A stretch of 33,184 bases of DNA from JBPCQA01 sp050998615 (GTDB lineage Bacteria; Actinomycetota; Actinomycetes; Propionibacteriales; Nocardioidaceae): NCBI GenBank assembly GCA_050998615.1, contig JBPCQA010000056.1:1-33184 (forward strand), given 5' to 3'. The position numbers and the translations under genes are program-made. The notes under the pieces were generated by a model. That model saw only the letters and a program-made list of their open reading frames with translations, made no database searches and was not told the origin of the DNA. Position 1 is the stretch's first letter. Each line of letters opens with the position of its first letter. Below, one piece after another: positions 1 to 9,398 of the stretch.

Positions 1-126
1 CCCGCCGCCCTCCACCGCACCGGCCACTACGAACTCTTCGCCCGCACCCCCAACGGCGACGTCTGGCAACGCACCCACCGCGACGCCCACTGGTGGCCCT
101 GGCACAAAATCGCCACCGTCACCTAA
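1..126 (+). CDS. C-terminal end of an unknown protein, possibly a beta-propeller lectin-like repeat
   Basis: An open frame enters from the left edge and ends with TAA at 124-126, giving 41 residues. Nearly every third codon position is C or G, as in the real genes of the window, so it is very likely coding although its start is missing. The residues contain GHYELFARTPNGDVWQR followed by a tryptophan-rich stretch (WWPWHK). This spacing recalls the last blade of the PLL/DUF346-type beta-propeller repeats, which have a hydrophobic-E-x-F-x-R strand followed by G-x-x-W. That resemblance is by eye and the function is not established. The gene is convergent with dxs, with a short hairpin between them. 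Confidence 0.55.
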   Translation, partial: PAALHRTGHYELFARTPNGDVWQRTHRDAHWWPWHKIATVT

Positions 127-130
127 CTCC

Positions 131-147
131 TGGAGTCGCCGGCTCCA
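131..147. terminator. Short bidirectional hairpin between convergent genes
   Basis: TGGAGTC pairs with GGCTCCA (one G-T wobble) around a 3-base loop. It lies just after the stop at 126 and before the dxs stop, where a terminator serving both convergent genes would be expected. There is no T-tract, which is usual in actinobacteria. Confidence 0.4.
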
Positions 148-193
148 ATCCAACGCCAGCACGAACAAGAACCAACCACGCAAGGGAAATCGG

Positions 194-2113
194 TTACGAG
201 GAGTCCGCGATTCGATGTGACTCGGTGGAGTCGGCACGGCTCGTGACCGCGGCGACCCGAGCGGTGATCTCGCGAGCCAGCCCCGGCCCAGTCAGCCCGA
301 CCTGCTCCAAGATCGCTGCCCGCTTCGCGTGGGCCAAGAACTCTTGGGGGATTCCGAACACATGCACCGGCACGTCGACATCGGCGTCCATCAACGTCTG
401 CTGCAACGCGCTGCCGCACCCGCCGACGCGGCCGTTGTCTTCGACGCTGACCACCATCTGATGGCTCCGAGACAACTCGGCGAGCGCCGGATTGACGGGT
501 TTGACCCATCGCGGATCGACCACGGTGACGCCTATCCCCTGTGCTTGAAGCCGTTGCGCCGCGTCCAGGCACGTCGCCACCATCGAGCCGACAGCGACAA
601 TCAACACGTCGGGATCGCCGGCGCGCGCCATCACGTCCACCCCGTTGATCGTCTCGACCGCGTCGAGGTCCAGCTGCACAGCTCCCTTGGGGATGCGTAA
701 GACGGTCGGGGCGTCAGACACGTCGACGGCCTCGCGCAGCAGGGCTCGCAGCCGAGTCCCGTCACGCGGGGCGGCGATCCGCAGCCCCGGCACGACCTGG
801 AGGATCGACAGGTCCCACATCCCGTTGTGTGATGGGCCGTCGTCGCCGGTGACGCCGGCCCGGTCGAGCATGATCGTGATGCCGCAGCGATGCAGCGCGG
901 CATCCATCAAGACCTGATCGAATGCCCGGTTGAGGAACGTCGCATACACCGCCACCACTGGGTGCAAGCCCGCCATCGCCATCCCGGCGGCTGAGGTGAT
1001 CGCGTGTTGTTCGGCGATGCCGACATCGAACGTTCGCTCGGGATAGGCGTGGGCGAAGCCGTAAAGCCCCGTGGGGTGCAACATCGCCGCGGTGATGCCC
1101 ACCACGTCGGGCCGCTCGGCACCGATCGCCACCAGCTCTTCACGGAAGACGTCGGTCCAGATCTGAATCTGCGGAGCCAGCAGCTCCCCGGTCTCGGGGT
1201 CGAAGGCGCCGCTCGGGGAATGCAGGTTGTCCTCCAGGTGATTGACCGCAGGGAGGTAGCCATGGCCCTTCTCGGTGATCGCGTGCACGATCACCGGCCC
1301 GCCGAAGTTCTTAGCCAGGCCGAGCGCCTGCTCGATCGCGGCCCGGTCGTGGCCATCGACCGGGCCGACGTACTTCAAGCCGAGATCCTCGAACAACCCT
1401 TGTGGGGCGAGGGCATCCTTGAGGCCCTTCTTGGCCGCATGCAGCGCATCGTACAACGGCGGGCCGACCAGCTTGGCGGCCTTGAGTTTGGTTTTGACCT
1501 GCTCGAGCAGCTGCTCGTAGCGCGGGTCGGTGCGCAGGGTCGCAAGGTGGTCGGCGAGGCCGCCAACGGTCGGTGAATACGAGCGACCGTTGTCGTTGAC
1601 GACGATCACGAGCTTGCTGGTCTTGGCCGCCGCGATGTTGTTGAGCGCCTCCCAGGTCATCCCGCCGGTGAGCGCACCGTCACCAACCACGGCCACGACG
1701 TGGCGGCCGTCGGCTTGGACGGCGTACGCCTTGGCCAGCCCATCGGCGTACGACAGCGAGGTCGAGGCATGGGAGTTTTCGACGATGTCGTGCTCGGACT
1801 CGGCCTGGCTCGGGTAGCCCGACAGTCCACCTTGTTGCCGCAGCGTGTCGAAGTCGGCGGCTCGGCCGGTCAGCAGCTTGTGCACATAGGACTGGTGTCC
1901 GGTGTCGAACACGACACGGTCGATCGGTGAGTCGAAGACCCGGTGGATCGCCAAGGTGAGCTCGACGACGCCGAGGTTCGGGCCGAGATGACCTCCGGTG
2001 CGCGACACCTTGGCGACCAAGAAGGTGCGGATCTCCTCGGCGAGCTCGCTGAGTTGCTGATCGTTCAGGTCACGCACGTCGTGCGGGCCGGTGATGTGCT
2101 CCAGCAGGCCCAT
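194..2113 (-). CDS. dxs: 1-deoxy-D-xylulose-5-phosphate synthase
   Basis: A cytosolic thiamine-diphosphate enzyme that condenses pyruvate with glyceraldehyde-3-phosphate to DXP, the first step of the non-mevalonate isoprenoid pathway. The 639-residue length is normal for the family. Visible motifs: DTGHQSYVHK (about 70-79), ENSHASTSLSYADGLA (about 112-126), the thiamine-diphosphate/Mg site GDGALTGG (144-151) with NDNGRSYSPT (173-182), and the catalytic-glutamate region VGIAEQHA (about 364-371), followed by the pyrimidine-binding and C-terminal transketolase domains. The ATG at 2113 follows a GAAAGG ribosome site about 8 bases upstream. The gene stands alone on the minus strand, about 130 bp downstream of the 130-aa conserved gene. 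A 14-bp palindrome lies in its leader. No key residue appears missing. Confidence 0.97.
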   Translation of the reverse strand: MGLLEHITGPHDVRDLNDQQLSELAEEIRTFLVAKVSRTGGHLGPNLGVVELTLAIHRVFDSPIDRVVFDTGHQSYVHKLLTGRAADFDTLRQQGGLSGYPSQAESEHDIVENSHASTSLSYADGLAKAYAVQADGRHVVAVVGDGALTGGMTWEALNNIAAAKTSKLVIVVNDNGRSYSPTVGGLADHLATLRTDPRYEQLLEQVKTKLKAAKLVGPPLYDALHAAKKGLKDALAPQGLFEDLGLKYVGPVDGHDRAAIEQALGLAKNFGGPVIVHAITEKGHGYLPAVNHLEDNLHSPSGAFDPETGELLAPQIQIWTDVFREELVAIGAERPDVVGITAAMLHPTGLYGFAHAYPERTFDVGIAEQHAITSAAGMAMAGLHPVVAVYATFLNRAFDQVLMDAALHRCGITIMLDRAGVTGDDGPSHNGMWDLSILQVVPGLRIAAPRDGTRLRALLREAVDVSDAPTVLRIPKGAVQLDLDAVETINGVDVMARAGDPDVLIVAVGSMVATCLDAAQRLQAQGIGVTVVDPRWVKPVNPALAELSRSHQMVVSVEDNGRVGGCGSALQQTLMDADVDVPVHVFGIPQEFLAHAKRAAILEQVGLTGPGLAREITARVAAVTSRADSTESHRIADSS

Positions 2114-2146
2114 CGGGTGCCTTTCGTCGTACGTCGTGCTGCCACC

Positions 2147-2160
2147 GGCTCACGTGAGCC
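2147..2160. promoter_or_regulatory. 14-bp perfect palindrome in the dxs leader
   Basis: GGCTCACGTGAGCC is a perfect palindrome 34 bases upstream of the dxs ATG. Further upstream on the minus strand is a TAGACT -10-like hexamer near 2170-2175. The placement would suit an operator or a short leader hairpin. No regulator is recognised. Confidence 0.35.
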
Positions 2161-2225
2161 AACCTGGAAAGTCTATGCGGTGGTCCCGCAAAATGGCGCA
2201 GAGGTGTGTGCGTGCCTGGATGGAG

Positions 2226-2246
2226 CTAGCGATCCTTGATCACTAG
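2226..2246 (-). terminator. Possible weak terminator after the 130-aa gene
   Basis: CTAGCGATC and GATCACTAG form an imperfect stem (one mismatch) around a 3-base loop, overlapping the stop codon of the 130-aa gene. It may end that transcript before dxs. It is short, so the call is tentative. Confidence 0.3.
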
Positions 2247-2635
2247 AGCCGGGCGCGGAACTCCCGGCCGCGAAACGCGTCCTCGATCAGGCCGACGGCG
2301 CGACGCACCCTCAGCAGCCGCGCCCCCTCGCGCTCCCACATGCCGATCGCGCCCTCGACCGACTCGCTGGGCAGCACGTCGCGCAGGCTGGTGCGCGCCT
2401 CGCTGATGCCGCGTTGGGCCGCCTGGATGCTCGCCTCGGTGTGCAGCGCGGTGAATCTGGCGAGCACGACGGGGTGGCGGCGCAAACCGGCGTACATCCG
2501 ATAATCGGCGGGACACTGATCGAGCAGCCAGCTGACCGCGGTGTCCTCCCAGCGCGGCACGCCCGGCGGCCGCACCTGCTGTGGCCAGCCGGCCGGGGTT
2601 ACTGGACGGCGCCCGACGTCGGTTTGTCTGTCCAT
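2243..2635 (-). CDS. Conserved actinobacterial protein of unknown function, probable SOS gene
   Basis: A 130-residue soluble protein with no signal peptide or membrane segment. I recall similar unnamed proteins in other actinobacteria, sharing the core GWP..VRPPG.P.WE.TAV.WLLDQCPADYR followed by LRRHPVVLARF. The rest looks all-helical and is charged, ending GREFRARL. No catalytic motif is recognised and no function is proposed. The start chosen is the ATG at 2635; the open frame extends upstream to 3289 but crosses the HIT gene and loses coding character. There is no Shine-Dalgarno, but a TACAGT hexamer sits 6 bases before the ATG, which fits a leaderless mRNA. A perfect LexA box overlaps the -35 region, so DNA-damage induction is inferred. 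It could act in repair or in damage-linked growth control. Confidence 0.8.
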   Translation of the reverse strand: MDRQTDVGRRPVTPAGWPQQVRPPGVPRWEDTAVSWLLDQCPADYRMYAGLRRHPVVLARFTALHTEASIQAAQRGISEARTSLRDVLPSESVEGAIGMWEREGARLLRVRRAVGLIEDAFRGREFRARL

Positions 2636-2641
2636 CAGGCC

Positions 2642-2647
2642 ACTGTA
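2642..2647 (-). promoter_or_regulatory. -10 element of the leaderless 130-aa gene
   Basis: On the minus strand TACAGT matches TAnnnT and leaves exactly 6 bases before the ATG at 2635, so transcription probably starts at the start codon. No good -35 is seen; the LexA box occupies that region. Confidence 0.55.
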
Positions 2648-2655
2648 ACACCAGC

Positions 2656-2671
2656 TCGAACAGGTGTTCGA
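2656..2671. promoter_or_regulatory. LexA (SOS) box
   Basis: TCGAACAGGTGTTCGA is a perfect inverted repeat that fits the actinobacterial LexA consensus TCGAAC-N4-GTTCGA at every fixed position. It lies between two divergent genes, 8 bases upstream of the TACAGT -10 of the 130-aa gene and thus over its -35 region, where LexA would block RNA polymerase. For the HIT gene on the plus strand it ends 36 bases before the TAGATT -10, so an effect there is less certain. Confidence 0.85.
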
Positions 2672-2707
2672 TGCTTCAAGCGGCAGACCGTGCCCTACCC
2701 GAGGCGC

Positions 2708-2713
2708 TAGATT
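2708..2713 (+). promoter_or_regulatory. -10 element of the leaderless HIT gene
   Basis: TAGATT (TAnnnT) ends 6 bases before the ATG at 2720, with no Shine-Dalgarno in between. This is the usual geometry of an actinobacterial leaderless transcript. Confidence 0.55.
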
Positions 2714-2719
2714 GCCGGC

Positions 2720-3148
2720 ATGGCTGCACCAGAGTGTCTCTTCTGCCGCATCCTCGCCGGCGAGCACGATGCGCACGTCGTCTGGCGATCCGATGACGTT
2801 GTCGCGTTCCTCGACAGCCGGCCGGTGTTCAAGGGACATCTGCTCGTAGTGCCGACGGATCACGTGCCGACCCTGCTCGACCTGCCGGAGCGGCTGATGG
2901 TGCCGCTGGTGACGACGGTCCAGCGAGCCGCCGGGGCGATGGCCACGGCGCTCGGCGCTCAGGGGACGTTCGTCGCGGCCAACAACACGGTGTCGCAGTC
3001 GGTGCCGCATCTGCATGTCCATGTGGTGCCGCGAACCAAGGGAGACGGCCTGCGTGGCTTCTTCTGGCCGCGCACCAGGTACGCCGACGAGGCCGAGGCC
3101 GCGTTGTACGCCGAGAAACTGCGCACCGCCCTCACCGACAACGACTGA
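2720..3148 (+). CDS. HIT family nucleotide hydrolase/transferase
   Basis: A cytosolic protein of the histidine-triad superfamily, which hydrolyses or transfers nucleoside phosphate groups. The 142-residue length is normal. The HIT signature HLHVHVV is at 97-103 and the N-terminal CLFC pair (6-9) is the zinc-type cysteine motif seen in Hint-like members. The region FLDSRPVFKGHLLVVPTDHV (30-49) matches the first conserved strands. Substrate cannot be told from the sequence; a purine nucleoside phosphoramidate or dinucleotide polyphosphate is typical. The gene is divergent from the SOS-controlled gene and is probably leaderless. It is convergent with the Fic pseudogene, with an inverted repeat between them. 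Confidence 0.93.
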   Translation: MAAPECLFCRILAGEHDAHVVWRSDDVVAFLDSRPVFKGHLLVVPTDHVPTLLDLPERLMVPLVTTVQRAAGAMATALGAQGTFVAANNTVSQSVPHLHVHVVPRTKGDGLRGFFWPRTRYADEAEAALYAEKLRTALTDND

Positions 3149-3161
3149 CCCGCCTCGGTGC

Positions 3162-3207
3162 CTTGTCCGACCCTGCGAAGACTGTCGCCCGCCGCGACGC
3201 GGACAAG
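3162..3207. repeat. Inverted-repeat element, copy 1 (terminator-like)
   Basis: CTTGTCCG and CGGACAAG form 8-bp arms around a 30-base interior, which itself holds GTCGC/GCGAC. It lies between the convergent HIT gene and Fic pseudogene and could end both transcripts. Its left end, CTTGTCCGACCCTGCGAAG, matches the left end of the element at 5158-5209 at 16 of 19 positions, so the two may be copies of one small dispersed element. A separate 14-bp palindrome, GGTGCGATCGCACC, follows at 3215-3228. Confidence 0.5.
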
Positions 3208-3245
3208 CCCAACGGGTGCGATCGCACCGGAGGCTACCAGCCCAG

Positions 3246-3762
3246 TCACGATGATCCTTCGTTGGCTTGCTTAGGCCCCTCCGGCACACCCTCGACAGCG
3301 TCGACGACGCCGCGCGCCACGAATATCTTGTATCGTGCCCGTCCGGTCACTTCGGTGAGGATCCCGGCCTCCACCAACTTGTCGATGCTGAGCCGAGCTG
3401 CGCGTGGCGTGACGTCGAGTAGGGCGGTGGCTCGCGAAATCACACGTCGCCGCGTTCCTCGGCCCGGCCGGGCTGTGCCTCGTACAGCAACAGATCTGAC
3501 AGGGACGCCTGGGTCCCTCGATCCGGCTGGATAGCACGGCTTCCCGGCGCAGCAGAGTCTGCGACAACAGATGCAGATTCGGCATGGCCCGGCCGGCGCC
3601 AGAGAGCTCACCGATCGCTCGATCGGCCGCTGACAACTGGTTGGCGCCACCTAGTCCCAAGGTGAGACCGGGGTCGAGCGGTGGGGGCATAAACGCCCAA
3701 TAACCGCCCTCGGCTCGCACGAGGTGGCTGCGCTGGGACGAGGGGAGATCATCGGGTCGCAC
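3246..3762 (-). pseudogene. Fic family protein, degraded: catalytic core deleted and frame-shifted
   Basis: Fic proteins transfer AMP or related groups to target proteins. The first frame (GTG at 3762, behind a strong GGGAGGTGA ribosome site) encodes the Fic N-terminal domain: YWAFMPPPLDPG, then LSAADRAIGELSG, then LLRREAVLSSRIEG. At about 3518 one base appears lost: the family continuation TQASLSDLLLYEA is found in the next frame. That frame stops soon after, and a third frame ends the element with the C-terminal winged-helix segment ISRATALLDVTPRAARLSIDKL and GILTEVTGRARYKIFVARG. The whole Fic core between them, including the HPFxxGNGR motif, is absent. So there is a frameshift plus a large internal deletion, and the product cannot be an active Fic enzyme. 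Convergent with the HIT gene. Confidence 0.85.
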
Positions 3763-3998
3763 AGATACTCACCTCCCAGCTCTCAGGAGTAACGATACCG
3801 AAAACGCCTTTTGGTACCACAAATCCGCGGCCTTGGTAGCCAAGTACCACTCCCGCTGTACGCTCTCGGCGCACATGTCGGCCCCGATTGACCCGACACC
3901 GGCGTCGGTGGCCGCGCTCGGCCGGGATGATCACAGCTGTTGACTGGTGATGTCACATGCCTAGTCGGCCAGGTTGCGAAGGATGATCCCGCCTGTTC

Positions 3999-5153
3999 CT
4001 AAACCACAGCGTTGGCGGGTCCAGCCACCTGGACATCGCGAACCTTGATGTCCAACGCCGCCTCAAGCGCATGCACCTGGTCCATCAGGTCGCCGGGCTC
4101 GAGTAGGTGCTCACCGGGAAACATCTCCACGCGAAGATCGACCGCACTGCCTTTCCTCACCAGCCGCCACATCGCGCGAAGCTTGCCCTCCGAGAGCACC
4201 AGCGGGGAATGCACCCCGTTGGCCGGATTCCAGGAAAGCGCGATCACGTGCGGGTCGGCGAATCGGGCCCGAGCAGCCGGCGCGTAGGCGAGCAGCAGCG
4301 CGTCGTACTCCGGCAACAACCGCACCCCGAAGATCGCCGACACCGCCAGCTGGCGGCTCGGCCAGATCCAGGTAGTCGATCCCGCCTGGCCCCGGGCGCG
4401 CCATCACCTCATCACCCAAGGAGGTGATCGCGGCATCGATCCTGCGTAGGCCGTCGCCGCTCCACCACGCGATGTCTTTGCGGCTGACCGGCCCGGACGC
4501 GCGCAGGTGGCGGCGTATCAACTCGACCAGCGCCACGTCCGGATCGACGCTGTGCTCGTCGGTGACGTACGACGCGGCGCGGTAGCCCACTTCGCTGCGT
4601 TGATCCCAGCCGCCTCGAAGCGGCCGGCGCAACACATCGCGCCGTGACCGCGATAGGAGAACGTGGCCGCCTGAGTCGCCGCCGCGCGGATCGACTCCTC
4701 GAGTCCGCGGGCGCCGAACCACTCGAGCATGTGCTCGCGCAACTCCTCGTGAGTGCGCCAGCCGGACTCGGTGCTCAGCTCGATCTCGGCCCAAAACTCC
4801 TCGAGCTGCGACGCGGTCAGCTTCAACGTACGCCGCCAAAACCCGGCCTGCGCCCGAGCGGCGACCGCATGCAACCAGGGGTGCTCGGAGCGTCCCGAGG
4901 TATGGACGGTGCCGCGCAGGCTGGTCGAGCGCACTAGCTCGAACGACTCGTGCGCGTTGGTCACATCGACGTACGTCGCCCCGGGCAGCCGCGACGACAC
5001 CGTGACGAACGGCGCGCGGGGTGCTTGCGCCTGCACCGGACCCACCCGCCGCATCAGCTCGACCACACCAGCCGCGCCGCGTCCGCGGACAGCAGGGAAC
5101 TGGCGCGGCAGCGACAAGGTGCGCAGCCCGCCCCAGGTGTACGGCTTACCCAT
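3999..5153 (-). pseudogene. Winged-helix DNA-binding protein (HTH_42/YcaQ-AlkZ-like), broken into three frames
   Basis: Homology is spread over three minus-strand frames. Frame one starts at the ATG at 5153 and holds LRTLSLPRQFPAVRGRGAAGVVELMRRVGPVQAQAP, then RGTVHTS and TFSYRGHGAMCCAGRFEAAG. Near 4590-4620 the reading passes to a second frame with GYRAASYVTDEHSVDPDVALVELIRRHL and SRKDIAWWSGDGLRRIDAAI. Near 4345 it passes to a third with GVRLLPEYDALLLAYAP and the C-terminal part to 3999. Together they cover about 380 residues, the length of the winged-helix DNA-binding family (some members are DNA glycosylases acting on crosslinks). Two frameshifts in one gene beside a decayed Fic gene favour true decay; sequencing error is the alternative. 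No other copy is seen in the window. Confidence 0.8.
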
Positions 5154-5157
5154 TATG

Positions 5158-5209
5158 CGACTTGTCTGACCATGCGAGGGCCATCGGACACTGAGAGTCG
5201 GACAAGTCG
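5158..5209. repeat. Inverted-repeat element, copy 2; likely terminator of acnA
   Basis: CGACTTGTCTGAC and GTCGGACAAGTCG form a 13-bp stem (one G-T wobble) around a 26-base interior. It starts 5 bases downstream of the acnA stop, so it probably ends the acn transcript. Its left end shares CTTGTC-GACC-TGCGA with the element at 3162-3207, and both arms use the same CTTGTC/GACAAG core. Confidence 0.55.
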
Positions 5210-5214
5210 GCAGC

Positions 5215-8058
<2,844 letters not shown>

Positions 8059-8168
8059 TGCCGAGCCCTCCTTCGTCGAGTGTTGCATCTCAGCCCGCAC
8101 CCAGTCCTTACCCGGTCGGCCCGGTCGTGCGCGGCCTCGGGGCGTCCGGGTCCACACCGCAGCCGGAG

Positions 8169-8197
8169 GGTCTAAGGCGATACTATCTTGACATCAA
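8169..8197 (-). promoter_or_regulatory. acnA promoter
   Basis: On the minus strand TTGATG (8197-8192) and TAGACC (8174-8169) are 17 bases apart, a good sigma-A-type spacing, about 110 bp upstream of the acnA ATG. The -35 lies inside the palindrome at 8184-8201. Confidence 0.5.
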
Positions 8198-8201
8198 GAT
8201 A
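8184..8201. promoter_or_regulatory. 18-bp operator palindrome upstream of acnA
   Basis: TATCTTGACATCAAGATA consists of perfect 8-bp arms around a 2-base centre. It covers the predicted -35 of acnA, so a bound protein would repress. The shape fits sites of MarR-family regulators such as the TamR/UrtR group, which in Streptomyces controls aconitase and related genes; that link is from memory and is an inference. TetR-type AcnR is the other candidate. No regulator gene is in the window. Confidence 0.65.
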
Positions 8202-8238
8202 CAGGATGATCCTACGGACGGCGTCACCGACTGCACCC

Positions 8239-8256
8239 GCCTGCCCCAGAGCAGGC
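8239..8256 (-). terminator. Hairpin after the sulfotransferase-like gene
   Basis: GCCTGC and GCAGGC form a 6-bp stem with a 6-base loop, 26 bases downstream of the stop at 8282. It separates this gene from the acnA promoter. Confidence 0.45.
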
Positions 8257-8281
8257 ACAGGGTGGCTAGACGATGAGCGGG

Positions 8282-9379
8282 CTATTGTGGCTGCAGTGCG
8301 CGAAGCTCTCCCCGCAACCGGCGGTTTTCGTCATCCTGTCGCTGCACCAGATCGATAAACCCCGTGAGAGCCACCTCCAGCAAATCTTCGGCCGTCACGT
8401 CGGCGCCCTCGTCCTCGGCGCCGTCGACGGGCGGCGCGCTCGCGGTCTCGAGATCGGCAAGGTCGCCAACGACTTTCACACCCCTGGCGACTATCTCGGC
8501 GATCATCGCATGAGAACGCTCACTCAGCCACGAGTGATAGTGAATGGGGATGTTCGGTGAACGCTCATCCGCCCGTCGTTTGACCAGCGCTTGTTTGGCC
8601 AGGCCGCGTTTGAAGACCCTCTCGTAGACATGCGCAGGAATCCTGCTGGCCGTGACCACTTCGTTGACCCGGCGCATCAGCTCACTTGACTCAAGGCCCA
8701 ACGACGCATTCGCGGGAGTGGCGGTGACTTCGTAACGATGAGGCTCTTCAAGGTCGATCGCTTCGCAAAAGCGGGTCCACAACAACGAGGGCTCGGCCGA
8801 TGCTTCTGGCACGGTGACCAGAAAGAGCCGCTCCGGAGGCACCTCCGACAGCCAATTGTCTAGGACGCGCGCCAGATCCTGCTGCCGCCAAAACTGCCTA
8901 CCCTCAGCTCGTGTGGCGGGCTGGTCGCCGGCAATCGACTTCAGGAAATCGCCCCAGGTGCAGGTCCTCTGGTTTTGGCAGGACTCCTGCCAGGCAGCCG
9001 GGACGATGCGCGCCAGCCTGCGAGCGGTGACGATCACTCGCACCTCGGCCGGAGCAAACGAGTCCACGGCGCGTCGGACCTCAGCTGCGTTAGCCGAACC
9101 AAGCCATTCCATCGAGACGACAGCGTTGTTTTGCCACTGCATGACTTCGTCAACCAGGCGTTGCCAGGCGCCTTCGAGAAGGGTATTGGCAGGCTGCTCG
9201 CCGCCCCTGCGCATCTGTCGCAATTCCCGCACAGCCAGCACCTGGTCCTGCCAATCTGCGCCGGGGAATAACAGACCCGCCTTGGAAGCCAGGAGTTCCT
9301 TGTTGGTTGCGAAGACGTCCTGGATGTACGTCGTCCCAGACTTCGGCGTGCCAACGTGAAGATATACCCGTCCCGGCAT
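8282..9379 (-). CDS. Sulfotransferase-like P-loop protein
   Basis: A 365-residue protein of the PAPS-dependent sulfotransferase fold. The N-terminus YLHVGTPKSGTTYIQ (about 6-20) contains the 5'-phosphosulfate loop PKSGTTY. A second conserved stretch, EVRVIVTARRLARIVPAAWQ (about 131-150), has the arginine and serine/alanine pattern of the 3'-phosphate-binding region. The C-terminus after about residue 335 (DLVQRQDDENRRLRGELRAL) looks like a short coiled coil. No signal peptide is seen. The substrate is unknown; cell-surface glycans or secondary metabolites are usual. It begins 20 bases after the RNA methyltransferase, but TAGCGT 6 bases before the ATG suggests its own leaderless transcript. 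Confidence 0.8.
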   Translation of the reverse strand: MPGRVYLHVGTPKSGTTYIQDVFATNKELLASKAGLLFPGADWQDQVLAVRELRQMRRGGEQPANTLLEGAWQRLVDEVMQWQNNAVVSMEWLGSANAAEVRRAVDSFAPAEVRVIVTARRLARIVPAAWQESCQNQRTCTWGDFLKSIAGDQPATRAEGRQFWRQQDLARVLDNWLSEVPPERLFLVTVPEASAEPSLLWTRFCEAIDLEEPHRYEVTATPANASLGLESSELMRRVNEVVTASRIPAHVYERVFKRGLAKQALVKRRADERSPNIPIHYHSWLSERSHAMIAEIVARGVKVVGDLADLETASAPPVDGAEDEGADVTAEDLLEVALTGFIDLVQRQDDENRRLRGELRALQPQ

Positions 9380-9385
9380 GGGATA

Positions 9386-9391
9386 ACGCTA
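9386..9391 (-). promoter_or_regulatory. -10 element of the leaderless sulfotransferase-like gene
   Basis: TAGCGT on the minus strand leaves 6 bases before the ATG at 9379, and no Shine-Dalgarno is present. It lies just inside the gap after the methyltransferase gene. Confidence 0.45.
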
Positions 9392-9398
9392 ACAGATT

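Noticed and set aside
2636..3289. Long N-terminal extension of the 130-aa gene across the HIT gene
   Set aside because: It is antisense to the HIT coding sequence, lacks homology, and a leaderless promoter fixes the start at 2635.
3749..3934. 61-aa minus-strand open frame upstream of the Fic pseudogene
   Set aside because: No homology or codon bias; the 236-bp gap holds only a small inverted repeat CTTGG-TAG-CCAAG at 3832-3844.
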